Below, piece by piece: positions 9,334 through 16,563 of a stretch of DNA of 64,000 bases (the stretch's first letter is position 1; each line of letters starts with the position of its first letter). A program made the position numbers and the translations under genes. The DNA comes from Clostridium sp. GTDB taxonomy: Bacteria; Bacteroidota; Bacteroidia; Bacteroidales; Muribaculaceae. Location: positions 26,885-90,884 of the forward strand of contig JAMPBQ010000002.1 in the NCBI GenBank assembly GCA_023666615.1, read 5' to 3'. The notes beneath the pieces are model-generated. The model had not been told where the DNA came from and did no database searches. It saw only the letters and a program-made list of their open reading frames with translations.

Positions 9334-9867
9334 CTAAAAGGCGATGCCGATGCGCATCGTGGCCATATGCAAATCATGCATCCTTATCTTGTCTTGGCCA
9401 TGCTCGTAATCATCTCGGCCGAAATAGCTGTAGGCCAATATCAGATGTGACGAAAACTTGCTGCTTGACGCCAACTGGAATCCCACGCCGGCCGATACGT
9501 AGGCGCCGGTCTGCTTATGGTCGTATTCAAGAAGGTTAACCGATGCGCCGCCTCGCAGGTCGAAGAAGCATAGAGAAGGACGCTTCATGAAATTCGTGCG
9601 CATAATCATATACACCGGATACGAACGCCAAGAGTTGCTCACAGGCACGTCTATCCCGGCGCCAACGCCCAATACCTGGACGCCCGCAAACCTTATGCCA
9701 AAATAAGCGTCGAGGCTTACGTCCGACTTGTCATTTCCCGTCAAGTCAATGTCGCTGCCAAAAGACGCGCCCCACGTGAATCGCATCGCATTGTATTCCT
9801 TCAGGCCATCTTGCGCAAAGGCGCATATCCCCATCGCCAAAAACGCTATCAAAATCAGCTTCTTCAT
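9334..9867 (-). CDS. Small outer-membrane beta-barrel protein
   Basis: 177 residues with a signal peptide (MKKLILIAFLAMGICAFAQ) and then alternating amphipathic strands rich in Gly and aromatics (YFGIRFAGVQVLGVGAGI, YVSAGVGFQL, HLILAYSYFG), ending in Phe. This fits an eight-stranded opacity-type barrel. It follows prmA on the same strand after an AT-rich repeat, so it may be the last gene of that run. Function unknown; comparable small barrels in Bacteroidales lack assigned roles. Confidence 0.75.
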   Translation of the reverse strand: MKKLILIAFLAMGICAFAQDGLKEYNAMRFTWGASFGSDIDLTGNDKSDVSLDAYFGIRFAGVQVLGVGAGIDVPVSNSWRSYPVYMIMRTNFMKRPSLCFFDLRGGASVNLLEYDHKQTGAYVSAGVGFQLASSSKFSSHLILAYSYFGRDDYEHGQDKIRMHDLHMATMRIGIAF

Positions 9868-9873
9868 ATATCA

Positions 9874-9943
9874 AATACTTTATCCTTAATACTCTATCCT
9901 TTATCCTTAATACTTTATCCTTAATGCTTTATCCTTAATGCTT
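9874..9943 (-). repeat. 14-nt-unit AT-rich tandem repeat between prmA and the barrel gene
   Basis: About five copies of TACTTTATCCTTAA (plus strand), read in the transcribed direction as TTAAGGATAAAGTA. The same unit recurs at 22771-22806 in the same orientation relative to transcription. Confidence 0.85.
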
Positions 9944-9971
9944 AGACTTAAACTGCTCGCAGTTTAAGTCT
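9944..9971 (-). terminator. 12-bp perfect hairpin spanning the prmA stop codon
   Basis: AGACTTAAACTG (9944-9955) and CAGTTTAAGTCT (9960-9971) with a 4-nt loop. The prmA stop is inside the stem. No T-run follows, so coupling to translation or 3'-end protection is as likely as termination. Confidence 0.5.
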
Positions 9972-10805
9972 AGTCCAGTTGTCGCCCTTCACCTCGTGAT
10001 CAACCATTGAGAGGCCCAAAGGCTCGGCGGCCTTCAGTATTTCCGGTATGTCATGCTCATAAAATCCGCTCAAAAGCATTATGCCGCCGGGCTTTAAAGC
10101 TTTAACGTAAGATGGAAGGTCGCCGATAATGATATTGCGGTTTATATTGGCTATAAACACATCAGCCGGCGCAAGGCCTTCAAGGGCCAAAGCGTCGCCA
10201 TTGATAATCTTAATATCCTGAAGTGAATTTAATTTGGTGTTTTCCACGGCATTTTCATATGCGAAAGCGTCAATCTCTATTCCCGTCACGGGATTTGCGC
10301 CCCTCATTGCCGCAAGCATGGCCAAAATGCCCGTGCCCGTGCCCATATCTATCACGGCTTTGCCCGCCAGGTCAAGATCCAGCAAGGCAGCCAGCATCAG
10401 TGATGTAGTGGCGTGGTGGCCTGTGCCGAATGCCATCTTCGGGTCAACCACAATGTCATAGGCTGCCGGGGGCACATCAGTGTGGAAAGAGCTGTGAATC
10501 GCAACGCTGTCCTTGCCCTCACCCACCACAATAGGCTTGAAATAGTTCTTTTCCCATTCCTTGTTCCAGTCCTGGCCGGGAATAAGATTGGACGAACAGG
10601 TTACTATGCAGTCAAATGGAAATTCATTAAGGACGTCCTTTAGGGCTTCGCCGTCATAGTCCTCCTCCTTTACGTAGGCCAGCATGCCTTTTTCGTCGGG
10701 CACAAATGATTCATAGCCAATCTCGCCAAGCATGGCGGCCATATAGTCAGTGGCATCCTCCGAACATGGATCGAGGTCAAGTCGCACTTCACGGTAATCG
10801 TTCAT
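9948..10805 (-). CDS. prmA: Ribosomal protein L11 methyltransferase
   Basis: 285 residues, usual length. PrmA trimethylates ribosomal protein L11 using S-adenosylmethionine. Seen: an N-terminal L11-binding region (~1-110), then a Rossmann methyltransferase with DPKMAFGTGHHATTSLML before motif I (VIDMGTGTGILAMLA), acidic TGIEIDAFAYENA, and IANINRNII in place of the NPP-type motif IV. These are PrmA signatures. It starts 50 nt after the hypothetical protein upstream; the run YtxH-YtxH-HolinX-hypothetical-prmA-barrel is all on the minus strand. The stop codon is within a perfect hairpin. Confidence 0.95.
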   Translation of the reverse strand: MNDYREVRLDLDPCSEDATDYMAAMLGEIGYESFVPDEKGMLAYVKEEDYDGEALKDVLNEFPFDCIVTCSSNLIPGQDWNKEWEKNYFKPIVVGEGKDSVAIHSSFHTDVPPAAYDIVVDPKMAFGTGHHATTSLMLAALLDLDLAGKAVIDMGTGTGILAMLAAMRGANPVTGIEIDAFAYENAVENTKLNSLQDIKIINGDALALEGLAPADVFIANINRNIIIGDLPSYVKALKPGGIMLLSGFYEHDIPEILKAAEPLGLSMVDHEVKGDNWTRLKLRAV

Positions 10806-10855
10806 TCTTTTTAGGATTTATGCGCAAAAATAGCGAAAAATCCCGAATAGACAAA

Positions 10856-11353
10856 TCACCTGCGGAACAATTTGAATATAGTGCGCCCCAACTTGTAGGC
10901 GAGGACGCCATAGTCAAGATAGTCAAGGGCGCCCAGCATTCGGCCCAGCATTGTCACCGGCTTGCTCTTCTTTTGCATGAACATTTGACCCCTCGACATC
11001 ATCATGCTCTTGTTCAAGTCGATGCGAGTGCGCATCAGCAATGTCTGCAGCCTCAGTTCATTATATGAATATCCTTTCCACTCGTATTTCTCAAAGTTCA
11101 CCCTTTTAGCCAGCGACGCGCCTTTTGCCTTGAGCTTGTCCTCCTTGGCTTGCGCCTTGTCGGCCTTAGCCTGCGGCTTTGGCGCCCGGGTCTTTTCCTC
11201 TTTGGCCTGAAGCTTTACCTCTGATCCCTGAATCTCGCCATCCGCGCCCTGAATCTCGCCATCTTTTGCGGAAATGGGCGCGGCTGTCACTTCCTCACGC
11301 TTAATCTCTATGATTTGCGGCGTTTCGCAAACCTCTATTTCTGTCATTTTCAT
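10856..11353 (-). CDS. Low-complexity Lys/Ala/Gln-rich protein of the envelope cluster
   Basis: 165 residues. The N-terminal half is low complexity with short repeats (DGEIQGADGEIQG; KADKAQAKEDKLKAKG), likely extended or coiled-coil. The C-terminal half (NFEKYEWKGYSYNELRLQTLLMRTRID onward) is more ordered and conserved-looking, with basic residues at the end (KLFRR). No signal peptide or clear membrane segment. It begins 2 nt after the Holin-X stop and is surely cotranscribed with it, so a role with the envelope proteins upstream is inferred. Family not recognised. Confidence 0.7.
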   Translation of the reverse strand: MKMTEIEVCETPQIIEIKREEVTAAPISAKDGEIQGADGEIQGSEVKLQAKEEKTRAPKPQAKADKAQAKEDKLKAKGASLAKRVNFEKYEWKGYSYNELRLQTLLMRTRIDLNKSMMMSRGQMFMQKKSKPVTMLGRMLGALDYLDYGVLAYKLGRTIFKLFRR

Positions 11354-11355
11354 AG

Positions 11356-11712
11356 TTATGGTTTTTGTGGAGGGTTAAGCAATAACTTCGACATGAATCG
11401 GGCGATAGGGTCATATACGAGCCTATCCCTGAGAAGCCACACCAAGATGGCCGCGGCGATGAACACTCCCGCCACTATGAAAAACGTCCAAAACGGAGCT
11501 ATGTACGATTCAAGCATGCTGGCTATGCCCATCGTGAGAAAAACAAGCACCACCATGCCCAGCATAATGCCCACGATGGCAATTGCCAGCACTGAAAACA
11601 GCGCCGTGGCCTTTTCCGCGGCGGTAAGGCGGGCAAGGTCGAGATACATGGTCCCCAGCCTCTTGGCGTCTCCGCAAATGGAGGATATGTCTTGTTTTGA
11701 GGTTTCTTGCAT
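11356..11712 (-). CDS. Phage-holin family (Holin-X-like) membrane protein
   Basis: 118 residues with a cytoplasmic amphipathic start, two strong transmembrane helices (~38-62 and ~70-93) and a basic tail, the pattern of the Actinobacterial Holin-X family widely found in Bacteroidetes genomes. Despite the name these are not phage genes; they sit with YtxH proteins in envelope-stress clusters, as here. Probably an inner-membrane protein. It overlaps nothing but is 2 nt from the next gene, indicating one transcript. Confidence 0.8.
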   Translation of the reverse strand: MQETSKQDISSICGDAKRLGTMYLDLARLTAAEKATALFSVLAIAIVGIMLGMVVLVFLTMGIASMLESYIAPFWTFFIVAGVFIAAAILVWLLRDRLVYDPIARFMSKLLLNPPQKP

Positions 11713-11753
11713 GAGAGAAATAAAAAAAGAGTTGAAACGCGGTATTTTATGAT

Positions 11754-11796
11754 AGGCCCGACGCCTTGTGGCGGCTACGCCCCGGGCATCGGGCCT
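11754..11796 (-). repeat. GC-rich hairpin between the Holin-X and YtxH genes
   Basis: AGGCCCGA (11754-11761) pairs with TCGGGCCT (11789-11796), extending to ~12 bp with a G-U pair. The following 50 nt repeat GGCGCCATC twice. It could be a processing or attenuation site inside the operon. Confidence 0.5.
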
Positions 11797-11845
11797 CTGT
11801 ATGCTTAGCTTGGGAAGGCGCCATCGCTAAGGCGCCATCTTGGCG

Positions 11846-12040
11846 TCAGCCCCTTGCGGCTGTCACCTCAGCTACTATTTGCTCTACGATTTCGTCTTCT
11901 GTGGGGCTGTCCAATACGCCGTAGCGGCGCAGAATGTTCCTCACTTGCGAGCGAAGCTCTTCGCCTTTTTCAGGAGCGAACAGAAGGGCCAAGCCGGCTC
12001 CGGCGATTGCCCCGCCCAGGAATGCAGCTAATATTCTCAT
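11846..12040 (-). CDS. YtxH-like small membrane protein
   Basis: 64 residues: one transmembrane helix (FLGGAIAGAGLALLFAP) followed by the YtxH signature GLALLFAPEKGEELRSQ and a short helical tail. YtxH/GvpP-type proteins are stress-induced envelope proteins of unknown mechanism. A second copy lies 68 nt upstream on the same strand. Confidence 0.82.
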   Translation of the reverse strand: MRILAAFLGGAIAGAGLALLFAPEKGEELRSQVRNILRRYGVLDSPTEDEIVEQIVAEVTAARG

Positions 12041-12108
12041 TGTGTTCAGGGTTTTAAATAGTTAAACGTGTGTTTTTTTGCCATCATCTGATGGTCGAGC
12101 GTTGCGCG

Positions 12109-12318
12109 TTATTCGCCTTTCACCTTAGCGATCTCTTCCTTGATCATGTCGGTGATTTCCTCGATCTTGCTCTCCTTAGCGAAGGGACACTTCTCCCTTA
12201 CGAAGTCTACGATGTCGTTGCGTGTGTCTTCGCCCTTCTTGGGTGCGAAAAGGAGACCGAGGGTAGCTCCGGCCACGGCGCCGCCGAGAACGGCAAGCAT
12301 GATGTTGATTCCTTTCAT
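12109..12318 (-). CDS. YtxH-like small membrane protein, first gene of the cluster
   Basis: 69 residues from ATG 12318 (MKGINIMLAVLGG). A longer reading to 12435 adds a basic Phe-rich segment that does not look like coding sequence. The glycine-rich membrane helix and LGLLFAPKKGEDTRND are the YtxH signature; the tail KSKIEEITDMIKEEIAKVKGE is amphipathic and helical. It is a paralogue of the gene at 11846-12040 and probably heads the minus-strand envelope cluster. Confidence 0.82.
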   Translation of the reverse strand: MKGINIMLAVLGGAVAGATLGLLFAPKKGEDTRNDIVDFVREKCPFAKESKIEEITDMIKEEIAKVKGE

Positions 12319-12420
12319 AATACTGATTATTTTGTTTGTGAAAAAAAAGATTTTGAAATTAAAACAATCAAAGCGCGAAAATTGCTTGCGATGACGCAAA
12401 AAAAATTTTGCGCATATTTT

Positions 12421-12453
12421 TTTTGTTTTCTCCATTGAGTTTTTTTAAATTTG
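12421..12453 (+). promoter_or_regulatory. Bacteroidetes-type promoter for serC-serA
   Basis: TTTTG (12421-12425), 20 nt, TAAATTTG (12446-12453), 34 nt before the serC ATG. Confidence 0.75.
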
Positions 12454-12487
12454 CAAAACAGTAGATAACGCTAAAAATCCATTTGGC

Positions 12488-13558
12488 ATGAAGAAACATA
12501 ACTTTTACGCCGGGCCATCGATCCTGAGCGAGTACACCATCAAGAACACCGCGGAGGCTGTTCTCAACTTTGCCGGCACCGGCCTGTCGATTCTCGAGGT
12601 TTCTCACCGCAGCAAGGAGTTCCAGGCTGTAATCGACGAAGCCACAGCGCTGGTGAAAGAGCTTCTCGAAGTGCCCGAGGGCTATTCGGTGCTTTGGCTT
12701 GGCGGCGGCGCCTCCACTCAGTTCGCCATGATTCCCATGAACCTCCTGCGCACAAAGGCTGCATACATAGACACCGGCACATGGGCGCACAAAGCCGCAA
12801 AGGAAGCCAAGCTGTTCGGCCAAGTTGACGTAGTGGCCTCTTCCGAGGCAGAAGGCTACACCTTCATTCCAAAGGGATACACAGTGCCAGCGGACGCCGA
12901 CTATTTCCATTATACGTCCAACAATACCATCTATGGCACCGAGACCCGCTTCGACCCCGATGTGGCCTGCCCCCTGGTGGCCGACATGAGCTCCGACATA
13001 TTCTCCCGCCCCGTGGATGTATCTAAATACATAGCCATCTACGCCGGCGCGCAGAAGAACCTCGCCCCCGCAGGCGTGACAATCGTGATCGTAAAGGATG
13101 ACGCCCTGGGCAAGACCGGCCGCCAGATTCCCACGATGTTCAACTATCAGACGCACGTAGACAAGGGCTCAATGTTCAACACGCCCCCCGTACTCCCCAT
13201 CTTCTCCGCCCTGCAGACCCTACGCTATTACAAGCAGCTGGGCGGCGTGAAGGTTCTTGAGAAGATGGACATGGACAAGGCCGCTTGCCTCTATGACGCC
13301 ATCGACTCAAGCAAGATGTTCGTGGGCACAGTCACCGACCCCGCCGACCGCTCAATCATGAACGTTTGCTTCGTGATGAAGCCCGAATACAAGGAATTGG
13401 AGAAGGACTTCCTTGACCTCTGCGCATCCAAGGGCATTGTTGGCATCAAGGGCCACCGCTCTGTTGGTGGTTTCCGCGCGTCGCTCTACAACGCCCTGCC
13501 CATGGAGAGCGTGAAAGTGCTTGTGGACGCAATGAAGGAATTTGAAAACAAGCATTGA
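12488..13558 (+). CDS. serC: Phosphoserine aminotransferase
   Basis: 356 residues, usual length. It converts 3-phosphohydroxypyruvate and glutamate to phosphoserine, the second step of serine synthesis, with PLP. Seen: [17 protein letters not shown] start typical of SerC, the [15 protein letters not shown] phosphate/PLP region, [13 protein letters not shown] and the Schiff-base lysine in [12 protein letters not shown], and a C-terminal [15 protein letters not shown] block. It has its own promoter and is followed after 36 nt by the dehydrogenase for the preceding step, so this is a serine operon. Confidence 0.97.
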   Translation: MKKHNFYAGPSILSEYTIKNTAEAVLNFAGTGLSILEVSHRSKEFQAVIDEATALVKELLEVPEGYSVLWLGGGASTQFAMIPMNLLRTKAAYIDTGTWAHKAAKEAKLFGQVDVVASSEAEGYTFIPKGYTVPADADYFHYTSNNTIYGTETRFDPDVACPLVADMSSDIFSRPVDVSKYIAIYAGAQKNLAPAGVTIVIVKDDALGKTGRQIPTMFNYQTHVDKGSMFNTPPVLPIFSALQTLRYYKQLGGVKVLEKMDMDKAACLYDAIDSSKMFVGTVTDPADRSIMNVCFVMKPEYKELEKDFLDLCASKGIVGIKGHRSVGGFRASLYNALPMESVKVLVDAMKEFENKH

Positions 13559-13594
13559 TTATAAGCGCTTTTAATTTGTAAACGGACATTAGAA

Positions 13595-14518
13595 ATGAAA
13601 GTACTTGTAGCTACAGAAAAACCATTTGCCGCAGTCGCAATCGACGGCATACGCAAAGTGGTGGAGGACGCCGGCTATGAGCTTTGCCTCCTTGAAAAAT
13701 ACTCTAACAAGCAGCAGCTTCTCGACGCCGCAGCTGATGTAGACGCCCTTATCGTGCGCTCAGACATTGTCGACGCCGAGGTGCTTGACGCCGCAAAGAA
13801 TCTGAAAATAGTGGTGCGCGCCGGCGCAGGATACGACAACCTTGACCTAGCCGCATGCACGGCCCACGGCGTTGTGGCGGAGAATACCCCCGGACAAAAC
13901 TCCAACGCGGTGGCCGAGCTCGTGTTCGGAATGATGGTAATGGCCGCGCGCAATATGTACAACGGCACATCCGGCTTTGAGCTCAAGGGCAAAAAGCTTG
14001 GCATACACGCATTTGGCCAGGTTGGCCGCAATGTGGCCCGCATCGCCAAGGGATTCGGCATGGAAGTATCGGCGCTCGACCCTTATTGCCCTGATGAAGT
14101 AATGATTGAGGCCGGTGTCGAGCCCGTGCATAGCGTTGACGACCTCTACCGCAATAATCAATTTGTTTCACTTCATATCCCCGCCACGGCCGAAACAAAG
14201 AAGTCGGTTGGATATGACCTGATTATGCTTATGCCCAAGAATGGCGTACTTATCAACACCGCCCGCAAGGAGGTAATCGACGAGGAAGGCTTGGCAAAGG
14301 CTCTTGAGGCACGCACCGACATCAAATATATGGCCGACATCAAGCCCGATTCCGCAACCGAGCTTAAGGAGAAATTCACCGACCGCGTGTTCTTCACTCC
14401 CAAGAAGATGGGCGCACAGACCGCCGAAGCCAACATCAACGCCGGCATAGCCGCCGCAAAGCAATGCGTGGCCTACCTGCGCGACGGCATCGACCGCTTC
14501 CGCCTGAACAAGGCCTAA
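13595..14518 (+). CDS. serA: 3-phosphoglycerate dehydrogenase, short form
   Basis: 307 residues, the short form without an ACT domain. It oxidises 3-phosphoglycerate with NAD, feeding SerC. Seen: an NAD-binding turn LGIHAFGQVGRNVARIAKG, the catalytic Arg region INTARKEVIDEEGLAKAL and the substrate-binding RAGAGYDNLDLAAC. Where most D-2-hydroxyacid dehydrogenases have the catalytic His (TPHxG), this protein reads TPKKMGAQT, so His is replaced by Lys. I recall the same residues in Bacteroides homologues, so this may be a lineage trait. Operon with serC. In several Bacteroides genomes a DUF1015 gene follows; here a terminator does. Confidence 0.88.
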   Translation: MKVLVATEKPFAAVAIDGIRKVVEDAGYELCLLEKYSNKQQLLDAAADVDALIVRSDIVDAEVLDAAKNLKIVVRAGAGYDNLDLAACTAHGVVAENTPGQNSNAVAELVFGMMVMAARNMYNGTSGFELKGKKLGIHAFGQVGRNVARIAKGFGMEVSALDPYCPDEVMIEAGVEPVHSVDDLYRNNQFVSLHIPATAETKKSVGYDLIMLMPKNGVLINTARKEVIDEEGLAKALEARTDIKYMADIKPDSATELKEKFTDRVFFTPKKMGAQTAEANINAGIAAAKQCVAYLRDGIDRFRLNKA

Positions 14519-14532
14519 AATCCGCATAAAGG

Positions 14533-14574
14533 ATTATAAATCTTATAAATCTTATAAATCTTATAAGTCTTATA
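14533..14574 (+). repeat. 9-nt AT-rich tandem repeat after serA
   Basis: Four to five copies of CTTATAAAT with single-base variation, 15 nt after the serA stop and just before the terminator hairpin. Confidence 0.85.
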
Positions 14575-14582
14575 GGCGCCCC

Positions 14583-14618
14583 AAAGAAAAAGGAGCCCGC
14601 GGGCTCCTTTTTCTTTTG
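14583..14618. terminator. Bidirectional terminator between serA and the BlaR1-like gene
   Basis: A perfect 16-bp inverted repeat (AAAGAAAAAGGAGCCC and its complement, GC centre) with A-runs on the left and T-runs on the right arm, so it can end transcripts on both strands of this convergent pair. Confidence 0.88.
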
Positions 14619-14631
14619 CATGAACGCCGCT

Positions 14632-16101
14632 TTACTTCAGCTTGAAGCTTACCGGCACCACAAAGTAGACTGCCGCCTCCTTGCCATCCTTCTTTCCGGG
14701 GATCCATTCTTCAGAGAGCGCCTCTTGGCAAGCGCGCACGGCCTCAGCGTCAAGACTTGGATTGCCCGCGGATTTCTTTATCTCAAATGACCCGGCCTTT
14801 CCGTCAGGATTCACCACGAATCCCACAGCGGCCACGCCTTGCGCCTGCTCCTTGACGGCTTCTTCAGGATATCTCACCATCTCAGAAAGGCGCTTGAACA
14901 TTTCAGCCTCGCCCGCCTTGAACTTGGGCAATTCCACCCCTTCCCCGTCTTCAACCACCGCCGAGGCGTTCTTCTTGGTGTTGACAATGATTTGATCAGG
15001 GTCTCTGAATACGGTTATGTCCGCGATTTCATCAGGATTCAAAGCCTTCAGCTCTTCTTCAGTAGCCTTCTGGCCGTCAATCACGATTTCCGTGCCTGAC
15101 AAATCCCTAACGACCTTGTTTTCATCCGTTTTCTTCACGGCTCCGTAGCCGATCACCCTTACCTCGTCTATGGCGGAGTAGAGCGTATCTGTTTTCTCTG
15201 ACGCCTTGGGCGCTTCACGCATCTGCGAAAGGCTTGAAGCCACAGCGGGAGTCTGAATCAGGGCCATCGCGGCAATGACTGCCGGGGCGATGGCGGCGGC
15301 CATCAGGCCGCGAATCGACTTTGTTTTCATCTTGAGCATCATTTTCACTCGTTTTTTAAGTTGGGAACTATGCAGGCAGTTGGCCAAAGGGCCCATATTC
15401 AGGCCAACAGCCTTTCTTACTATAAGCATTTGGTATTCTCGCGCATCCACACCTCCGCGGAGCATGGCTGCGTCAACCGCGTATTCATGCTGCGCGCTGA
15501 GCTCGCTTCGCATCGCCCAGGCCAGAGGATTGAACCAATTGAATATTGCGAACATCTGCGCCAAGGCCAAATCGGCGGTGTGCATGCCACGCACATGGCA
15601 AAGCTCATGCCTCAATATCACGGCGTTGCATGCGTCTTGCCGGGACACCACTATCCATTTCCACCAGCTGAATGGCGCAACGTCCTCATCCACAATCACA
15701 AGCGTGGCGCCGTCGATTTTCCTGCGCTCGCCTTTTCTGATTATTGAAATAATTCTGAACAAGCCAATAGCGGTAAAGGCCAGCGTCAACGAAGCGCCAA
15801 TCGCATAGGCCACAGGCACATATTGCCAAAGGTTGACATGCTCAACCGCCGGCGCCGCCTCCGCCCCCGCGCCGCCGAATCCAACAGCTATTGGCATGCC
15901 CGCAGCGGCCATGTAGTCCGGTCTCGCCAAGATAGTCACGATGGCCGGGGCGGCCAGCGAAATAGCGTAAAGCGAAAGAATCACAGTGCGATTGAAGCGG
16001 TGGAATGTGGCGCCGGAAAGGCACAGCCTGTATGCAAGGGTGCACAGAGCGAAAACTATGCCGACAGACACGGCGTAAATGGTTATGCTTGCCATAGTCA
16101 T
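14632..16101 (-). CDS. BlaR1-type M56 metallopeptidase fused to a TonB C-terminal domain
   Basis: 489 residues. N-terminal membrane helices (~4-28, ~38-58, ~92-116) bracket a cytoplasmic gluzincin M56 domain with HELCH at 165-169 and a downstream EYAVD. A fourth membrane segment lies at ~265-285. The periplasmic part holds a segment resembling a TonB-receptor plug motif (RVIGYGAVKKTDENKVV...EIADITVF) and ends in a TonB C-terminal domain (YPEEAVKEQAQGVAAVGFVV...VPVSFKLK). In BlaR1 systems the peptidase senses envelope damage and inactivates BlaI; the TonB domain could contact an outer-membrane receptor. It overlaps blaI by ATGA, so the two are translationally coupled. The signal is unknown. 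Confidence 0.88.
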   Translation of the reverse strand: MTMASITIYAVSVGIVFALCTLAYRLCLSGATFHRFNRTVILSLYAISLAAPAIVTILARPDYMAAAGMPIAVGFGGAGAEAAPAVEHVNLWQYVPVAYAIGASLTLAFTAIGLFRIISIIRKGERRKIDGATLVIVDEDVAPFSWWKWIVVSRQDACNAVILRHELCHVRGMHTADLALAQMFAIFNWFNPLAWAMRSELSAQHEYAVDAAMLRGGVDAREYQMLIVRKAVGLNMGPLANCLHSSQLKKRVKMMLKMKTKSIRGLMAAAIAPAVIAAMALIQTPAVASSLSQMREAPKASEKTDTLYSAIDEVRVIGYGAVKKTDENKVVRDLSGTEIVIDGQKATEEELKALNPDEIADITVFRDPDQIIVNTKKNASAVVEDGEGVELPKFKAGEAEMFKRLSEMVRYPEEAVKEQAQGVAAVGFVVNPDGKAGSFEIKKSAGNPSLDAEAVRACQEALSEEWIPGKKDGKEAAVYFVVPVSFKLK

Positions 16102-16472
16102 TTTGCTTTTTGGTTTTCAATCATCTCCACTATCTCCTTGAGCTCATCGACCGAAACGGCCTCTTCCTTCACAAAGGCGGAAATGATGTTGCGATACGAA
16201 TCGTCAAAGAATTTGCTTATCACGCTCTTAAGCGTGAATCGGCGGTATTCGTCAATGCTTATGGCCGGGATATAGCACAGCGCCGCGCCTCGCTTCTCCC
16301 TCTTCAGGTAGCCCTTTGACTCCAAAATATGCACATAGGTGCTCACGGTGTTGAAGTGCGGGCGCGGCTCGTCGTAGCAGTCCACCACTTCGCGCACCGT
16401 CATGCCGCCCTTGCGCCAATAGTGACGCATCACCTCTTCTTCTTTTTCTGTCAGTTTCTGAAATTCGCTCAT
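16098..16472 (-). CDS. BlaI/MecI-type transcriptional repressor
   Basis: 124 residues: an N-terminal winged helix (LTEKEEEVMRHYWRKGGMTVREVV, then TVSTYVHILESKGYL for the recognition and wing region) and a C-terminal helical dimer domain (VSVDELKEIVEMIENQ). BlaI repressors bind paired palindromes and are cleaved or inactivated through the partner peptidase; here that is the gene coupled downstream. Two matching palindromes flank its own -7 box at 16478-16524, which indicates autoregulation. Penicillinase genes are not nearby, so beta-lactams need not be the signal. Confidence 0.92.
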   Translation of the reverse strand: MSEFQKLTEKEEEVMRHYWRKGGMTVREVVDCYDEPRPHFNTVSTYVHILESKGYLKREKRGAALCYIPAISIDEYRRFTLKSVISKFFDDSYRNIISAFVKEEAVSVDELKEIVEMIENQKAK

Positions 16473-16477
16473 AACAC

Positions 16478-16530
16478 AACTAAAAATTTAGTTCACCGGC
16501 AAAGTTACAACTAAATTTTTAGTTCACAAG
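16478..16530 (-). promoter_or_regulatory. blaI-blaR promoter with twin BlaI-type operators
   Basis: Two 16-bp palindromes, AACTAAAAATTTAGTT (16478-16493) and its exact reverse complement (16509-16524), are centred 31 bp apart, about three helical turns. Between them lies CAAAGTTA (16500-16507), read on the minus strand as TAACTTTG, a -7 box; a CTTG-like -33 element sits ~19 nt further upstream. Repressor at either site would cover the promoter. Confidence 0.8.
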
Positions 16531-16563
16531 ATTATTTGCACTTTTTAGCGTAAAATTTTTCCT

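Noticed and set aside
11356-11712. Prophage remnant, because of the holin-like protein
   Set aside because: Holin-X proteins occur in chromosomal envelope clusters with YtxH; no lysin, capsid or integrase gene is nearby.
12319-12435. N-terminal extension of the first YtxH protein
   Set aside because: Sequence is AT-rich leader and reads as a Phe/Lys-rich string unlike the family; ATG 12318 begins the normal membrane helix.
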